DNA of 18,464 nucleotides from an uncultured Verrucomicrobiota bacterium (GTDB lineage: Bacteria > Verrucomicrobiota > Verrucomicrobiia > Palsa-1439): assembly GCA_903825695.1 (NCBI GenBank), contig CAIKBP010000030.1, positions 1 through 18,464 on the forward strand. The letters run 5' to 3'. A program made the position numbers and the translations under genes. Under the pieces are notes generated by a model that worked only from the letters and a program-made list of their open reading frames with translations, had not been told where the DNA came from and did not search any database. Below are positions 15,000-18,464 of the stretch, piece after piece. Numbering within the stretch: position 1 is the stretch's first letter; every line of letters begins with the position of its first letter.

Positions 15000-15115
15000 A
15001 GACGTGCGACGGTCTATACCATCACGCATTAGGAGAGGCAAACCGGATATTGAGACTTGGCGCCCAGCCGAGTCGGTACTGATGGGTCCCCCAGCTCAAC
15101 CACTTGAGCACACGT

Positions 15116-15144
15116 TTGACAATCGGCTTCATGCGCCGCATTAT
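15116..15144 (+). promoter_or_regulatory. Predicted promoter of the luxE-luxC-like pair
   Basis: A full-consensus TTGACA (15116-15121), 17 bases, then CATTAT (15139-15144). The predicted start near 15151 gives a leader of about 66 bases that contains the hairpin at 15171-15207. Confidence 0.55.
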
Positions 15145-15170
15145 GCCATTGCTGTTTGCGGGAAACCAGC

Positions 15171-15207
15171 CCCGAAAGTTTACCCCGACACAGTCGGGGC
15201 TTTCGGG
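15171..15207 (+). promoter_or_regulatory. Strong hairpin in the leader of the luxE-like gene
   Basis: CCCGAAAG (15171-15178) pairs with CTTTCGGG (15200-15207). Inside it, CCCCGAC (15183-15189) pairs with GTCGGGG (15193-15199) around the loop ACA. The two stems stack at 15199/15200, with TTTA bulged on the left side: 15 base pairs, mostly G-C. It ends nine bases before the ATG at 15217 and covers the place where a ribosome-binding site would be. No T tract follows. Confidence 0.75.
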
Positions 15208-15216
15208 ACAAGCACG

Positions 15217-16308
15217 ATGAACAAAACCGCTTCTGAACTTCAACGTCGCGTGCTCGCCTTGATAGGGCGGGGCATGGATGCGCCCAGCACCGACGCCGAG
15301 TTTAACGATCTCGCGCAGGCGGTGTTCGCCTTTCAATTTGCGCACAACGGCATCTATCGCGCCTACTGCGAACGGCTCCAGCACACACCGCAGACAATCC
15401 AACACTGGAAGGATATCCCAGCAGTGCCTACCAGCGCCTTCAAGGATTTTGCGATCACTTGTTTTCCTGTTGCAGAAGCGGACGCGGAGTTTCACACCAG
15501 CGGCACCACCGCCGATAAAGCTGGCAAACACTTTTTCAAAACGCTAGAGCTTTACGACGCGGCAATTCGACAGAGCTTCGTCGTGCACTTGTTACCTGAC
15601 AACATGCGCCTGCCGATGCTCGTTCTCACGTCTTCGCTGGCAGACGCGCCACACTCGTCGCTGGCTTACATGATGGGCCGTGTCGTCGCGGATTTCAGCG
15701 CGCCGGACAGCGGTTATTACGTGGAGCGTGGAGCGTTACGCGTGGAGCAATTGGTGCGCGCGCTACGAAAAGCCGAGGAGGCGCGTCAACCGGTGTTTTT
15801 GCTCGGCACGGCGTTCGCGTTTGTCCATCTGTTTGAGTACTGCGAGCAACAAAATCTGAAGTTCAACATGGCGGACGGCAGTCGCGTGATGGAAACAGGC
15901 GGATTCAAAGGCCACACCCGCGAGATGACCAAGCCCGACCTCTACGCGTTGTTCGCACACTGGTTAGGGATTCCGTCGGCGCGCATCGTCAACGAATACG
16001 GCATGACTGAACTCAGCACACAGTTTTACGACCAAACGTTACGCGAAAGTCGCCAGACAGATCACAAATTGGTTCCGCCGTGGTCGCGCGTAATGATCAT
16101 CGATTTGAACACCGGACAGGAAGCAGCAAGCGGAGAGACCGGCCTGATACGCGTTCTCGATCTGGCCAATCTCTATAGTGCGATGTGCATCCAGACCGAA
16201 GACCTCGGCGTTGCGCGCGACGACGGCGCATTCGAGGTTCTTGGGCGATCGGCAGGCGCCGAAGTACGCGGCTGTTCGCTTAACGCTGAAGCTCTGGCTA
16301 AGTCATGA
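15217..16308 (+). CDS. LuxE-family acyl-protein synthetase
   Basis: A 363-residue member of the acyl-protein synthetase (LuxE) family, which activates a fatty acid with ATP and passes the acyl group through its own cysteine to a LuxC-type reductase. FHTSGTT (92-98) is the AMP-binding loop. NEYGMTEL (259-266) and TEDLG (327-331) are the later adenylate-forming motifs. Cys353 in RGCSL near the C-terminus matches the acyl-carrying cysteine position of LuxE. The family role in light production needs luciferase, which is absent here. The ATG at 15217 fits the family N-terminus; only a GGGAC inside the hairpin arm resembles a ribosome-binding site. Its stop overlaps the next start (ATGA). Confidence 0.87.
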   Translation: MNKTASELQRRVLALIGRGMDAPSTDAEFNDLAQAVFAFQFAHNGIYRAYCERLQHTPQTIQHWKDIPAVPTSAFKDFAITCFPVAEADAEFHTSGTTADKAGKHFFKTLELYDAAIRQSFVVHLLPDNMRLPMLVLTSSLADAPHSSLAYMMGRVVADFSAPDSGYYVERGALRVEQLVRALRKAEEARQPVFLLGTAFAFVHLFEYCEQQNLKFNMADGSRVMETGGFKGHTREMTKPDLYALFAHWLGIPSARIVNEYGMTELSTQFYDQTLRESRQTDHKLVPPWSRVMIIDLNTGQEAASGETGLIRVLDLANLYSAMCIQTEDLGVARDDGAFEVLGRSAGAEVRGCSLNAEALAKS

Positions 16309-17606
16309 CTGCAACGCGCGAACAACTTCTATCGGCCATCGCCAGTACGCGTGCGGCAAGTGCAAAGGTGCGACAGTCTCATTCCACGGAACGCATTGTG
16401 TCGGCATTGGCAGAAACGGCGCGGCGCTGGCTCGTGACGGACAACCCGTGGCGTGAGCGCGCCGTCGTGGAAGCGCCTGCTGCCACCGGTTTTTCCGTGG
16501 CGATGGTGCATGAAGCTGTCGGCCTGACATTCGGCGCGTTGACCAAAGACGCTTTTGAGGAGTTGCTTAGGCGAGAAGTCGGCGACCGGCGGCCATTTCA
16601 CGGCCCGGGCATCATCGCACATTTCCTGGCGGGAAACGTGCCTCCACCCTCCATAAACAGCATCTGCTTCGGTCTGCTGCTGAAGTCGGCGAACCTGGTT
16701 AAGGTGTCAGGCCACGACCCGGTGTTTCCCTCCTTGTTTGTCGAGTCTCTGCGAGGCATCGATGCCGGACTTGCCGATTGCGTTGCGGTGCTTGATTGGC
16801 GACGCGAAGAACATGCGCTGACCGAAACCGCGTTGGCGGAGGCCGATGCAGTCATTGCCTACGGCGATGATGAAACGATTGCGACGCTTCGACGGATCTG
16901 TCGGCCCGATGCGCACTTTGTCGGCCACGGCCACAAACTCAGTTTTGCCGTTATCGCCAAGGACGCGGTGACGAAAGAAAATCTTCCGTCGTTGGTTGAA
17001 GCAGCGGCGTTCGATGTCTCGGTATATGACCAGCAAGGATGCCTCTCACCACATGCGTTCTACGTCGAAGAAGGCGGACAACTCGGTTCGCGCGAGTTTG
17101 CAGCAGCGTTGGCGGAGGCAATGGCTGCGTACCAAGCGCGCGTCCCACGCGGAACGCTGTCGGTCGAGGAATCGGCGCAGATCGCCAAGCTGCGCGGTGC
17201 GTATGAATTCCGGTCGGCAACGGACCGAACTGTCGCCATTTGGGCGAGCATCAACGCAAATAGTTGGTTGGTTATCTACGAAGAAGACCCGATGTTCACG
17301 CCGTCGTGCCTGAACCGCGTTGTCTTCGTCAAACCCATCAAGAACTTGGAGTCTATTCCGAAACTTATAGAACGTTTTGCTTCGAACCTCTCCACCGTCG
17401 GCATTGCGCCAATGAATCCCGCTTTGAGCGGGATGAACGAGCAGGCTACGACGTTCGCGGCCGAGCTTGCCAAGGTTGGTGTAAATCGCGTGTGTCCCGT
17501 TGGCCAGATGCAGCAGCCACCCTTAGGGTGGAATCACGATGGCCGCCCAAATCTTGCGGAGTTAGCGCGCTGGCGGTCCGCGCACAGGTCACGCCTTCAA
17601 CGATAG
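16305..17606 (+). CDS. LuxC-family acyl reductase
   Basis: A 433-residue member of the LuxC acyl-CoA/acyl-protein reductase family, which reduces an enzyme-bound acyl thioester with NADPH to a fatty aldehyde. It has the aldehyde-dehydrogenase-like layout: HFLAGNVPPPSINS (106-119), LVKVSGHDPVFPSLF (131-145), GHGHKLSF (207-214) and YDQQGCLSPHAFYVE (241-255) with Cys246 as the probable catalytic thiol. The end PVGQMQQPPLGWNHDGRP is typical. It is translationally coupled to the LuxE-like gene by ATGA at 16305-16308, so the two proteins probably form the reductase complex. A palindrome at 17416-17434 is embedded in the coding sequence. The last 18 bases overlap the convergent trpG. Confidence 0.89.
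   Translation: MTATREQLLSAIASTRAASAKVRQSHSTERIVSALAETARRWLVTDNPWRERAVVEAPAATGFSVAMVHEAVGLTFGALTKDAFEELLRREVGDRRPFHGPGIIAHFLAGNVPPPSINSICFGLLLKSANLVKVSGHDPVFPSLFVESLRGIDAGLADCVAVLDWRREEHALTETALAEADAVIAYGDDETIATLRRICRPDAHFVGHGHKLSFAVIAKDAVTKENLPSLVEAAAFDVSVYDQQGCLSPHAFYVEEGGQLGSREFAAALAEAMAAYQARVPRGTLSVEESAQIAKLRGAYEFRSATDRTVAIWASINANSWLVIYEEDPMFTPSCLNRVVFVKPIKNLESIPKLIERFASNLSTVGIAPMNPALSGMNEQATTFAAELAKVGVNRVCPVGQMQQPPLGWNHDGRPNLAELARWRSAHRSRLQR
17416..17434. repeat. Perfect palindrome inside the luxC-like gene
   Basis: ATCCCGCT (17416-17423), loop TTG, AGCGGGAT (17427-17434): an eight-base-pair perfect stem in frame within the coding sequence, encoding roughly NPALSGM. It may be chance or a small palindromic repeat that inserted in frame. 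Confidence 0.6.
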
Positions 17607-18161
17607 AAAGTTTTTCAGGATCTGCTTTCCGTTTTCCGTCAGGATGGATTCGGGGTGAAACTGGACGCCCCAGATCGGGAACTTCTTGTGGCGCACGCCC
17701 ATGATTTCGCCTTCGGGCTTGGTTTCGGCCGTGATTTCGAGGCAGTCAGGCACGGATTTTCGTTCGATCAACAAGGAATGGTACCGCGTCGCAATGAATG
17801 GGTTCGGCATTCCTGCAAACAGCTCGCGGCCATTGTGGTGGATCGGCGAGGTTTTGCCGTGCATGAGCCGGTCGGCGCGGACGACGTCGCCGCCGAAGAC
17901 GTGGCCGATGCATTGGTGACCGAGGCAGACGCCGAAAGTCGGGATAGTCGGACCGAACGTCTTGATAATGTCGTTTGACAGCCCAGCCTCGGTCGGTGAG
18001 CGAGGCCCAGGCGAAACGAGAATCCGCTCGGGACGTAGGCGACGGATCTCGTTCAAGGTGATCTCGTCGTTGCGGAAAACTTTCGTCTCCACCCCAAGCT
18101 CGCCGAGGTACTGCACGAGATTGTAGGTGAAGCTGTCGTAGTTATCGATCACCAACAACAT
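17589..18161 (-). CDS. trpG: Anthranilate/aminodeoxychorismate synthase glutaminase component
   Basis: A 190-residue class I glutamine amidotransferase that supplies ammonia to anthranilate synthase (TrpE) or, as PabA, to aminodeoxychorismate synthase; many bacteria use one protein for both. MLLVIDNYDSFTYNLVQYLG is the family start. SPGPRSPTEAG (50-60) shapes the oxyanion site. The triad is Cys79 in GVCLGHQ with His169 and Glu171 in VQFHPES. RYHSLL (126-131) is also conserved. It is not next to trpE, pabB or trpD; trpD lies 11 kb away in this window. Sequence alone does not separate TrpG from PabA. It lies 59 bases beyond prfA and may be read from the same transcript, although a hairpin intervenes. 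Confidence 0.93.
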   Translation of the reverse strand: MLLVIDNYDSFTYNLVQYLGELGVETKVFRNDEITLNEIRRLRPERILVSPGPRSPTEAGLSNDIIKTFGPTIPTFGVCLGHQCIGHVFGGDVVRADRLMHGKTSPIHHNGRELFAGMPNPFIATRYHSLLIERKSVPDCLEITAETKPEGEIMGVRHKKFPIWGVQFHPESILTENGKQILKNFLSLKA

Positions 18162-18203
18162 GGCGCGGTAAAGGTACGCGGATATGCCGTGCTGACCAAG
18201 TCC

Positions 18204-18239
18204 AAAAGCGGGCCGTCGCCTTAGGAAGCGCTGGCCCGC
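18204..18239 (-). terminator. Possible terminator at the end of prfA
   Basis: On the - strand GCGGGCC (18239-18233) and GGCCCGC (18214-18208) form a seven-base-pair stem around a loop that itself can pair in part (CGCTT with AGGCG). A TTTT (18207-18204) follows. The left arm lies in the last codons of prfA. The short T run makes it a weak or partial terminator before trpG. Confidence 0.4.
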
Positions 18240-18464
18240 AGGCGCTTGTTGTAATCGTCCATTACCAATGCGTCGATCAAATCGTCCAATTTGCCATTCA
18301 TGATTGCAGGCAGATTCTGGATGGTGAAGTTGATGCGGTGGTCGGTGACGCGGTTTTTGGGGAAGTTGTAGGTGCGGATTTTTTCGCTACGGTCGGCAGT
18401 GCCAATCTGACTGCGTCGCGTCGCGGTAAGTTTGGCCTGTTCTTCTTCCTGTTTGCGAGCAAGC
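18221..18464 (-). CDS. prfA: Peptide chain release factor 1, C-terminal part (partial)
   Basis: The last 80 residues of release factor 1, which ends translation at UAA and UAG. The frame reads TATRRSQIGTADRSEKIRTY, then NFPKNRVTDHRINFTIQNLP, then KLDDLIDALVMDD. IRTYNFP followed by RVTDHRI distinguishes RF1 from RF2. The GGQ catalytic loop and the PxT recognition motif lie beyond the right edge, so about three quarters of the protein is missing. The stop TAA is at 18223-18221. Confidence 0.95.
   Translation of the reverse strand, partial: LARKQEEEQAKLTATRRSQIGTADRSEKIRTYNFPKNRVTDHRINFTIQNLPAIMNGKLDDLIDALVMDDYNKRLRASAS

Noticed and set aside
15050..15120. tRNA-like stretch in the region before the luxE-like gene
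   Set aside because: No set of acceptor, D, anticodon and T stems could be fitted, and no GTTCGA-type T loop is present.
14812..16308. Longer start for the luxE-like gene at 14812
   Set aside because: The extra N-terminus overlaps the divergent glycosyltransferase gene and crosses the promoter and hairpin. The family N-terminus begins at 15217.

Overview
The window looks like chromosome from a Gram-negative bacterium of moderately high GC content, with strong G/C preference at third codon positions. Three genes encode lipobox lipoproteins, and the window also carries an O-antigen-ligase-type protein, an ArnT-type glycosyltransferase and a PAP2 phosphatase. The mix (TRL-type lipoproteins, LuxE/LuxC without luciferase, a delta' subunit with an unusually long helical middle) would fit the PVC group, perhaps Verrucomicrobiota. 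That placement is an inference from gene content and not a measured one.

Layout from the left. The 3' end of gltB and complete gltD (glutamate synthase, + strand) are followed by two tandem TRL-like lipoprotein genes on the - strand and a divergent HEAT-repeat lipoprotein on +. Next come rplU-rpmA with a clear promoter and a clear intrinsic terminator, then a lone trpD. The long - strand block read from 12451 down to 6384 is marC family - tmk - holB - O-antigen-ligase/TPR - accB - accC. It is tightly packed: tmk and holB overlap by 32 bases, holB and the ligase gene overlap by GTGA, and a probable new promoter for accBC lies on the ligase stop codon. To the right, a + strand PAP2 phosphatase gene converges on, and overlaps, a - strand ArnT-like glycosyltransferase gene. 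Divergent from the latter is a luxE-like/luxC-like pair (ATGA overlap), which in turn converges on and overlaps trpG. The window ends in the C-terminal part of prfA.

Most genes are housekeeping: nitrogen assimilation, ribosome, tryptophan, fatty-acid initiation, DNA replication and translation termination. The accessory interest lies in two places. (1) The TRL-like pair: each gene is flanked by an inverted-repeat pair, one arm near the predicted transcript 5' end and the other just past the stop codon. The arms differ between the two paralogues by compensating changes, which suggests a conserved long-range mRNA pairing or the ends of a small duplicated cassette. A 23-base direct repeat also lies upstream of each copy. 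(2) The LuxE-LuxC fatty-acid reductase pair lacks LuxA, LuxB and LuxD. It has a consensus-like promoter and a strong hairpin that ends nine bases before the start codon, and it sits beside envelope-lipid genes. No tRNA, rRNA, CRISPR array, transposase or integrase was seen. No stretch over 300 bases lacks a gene; the largest gap (3242-3532) holds divergent promoters and one copy of the direct repeat.
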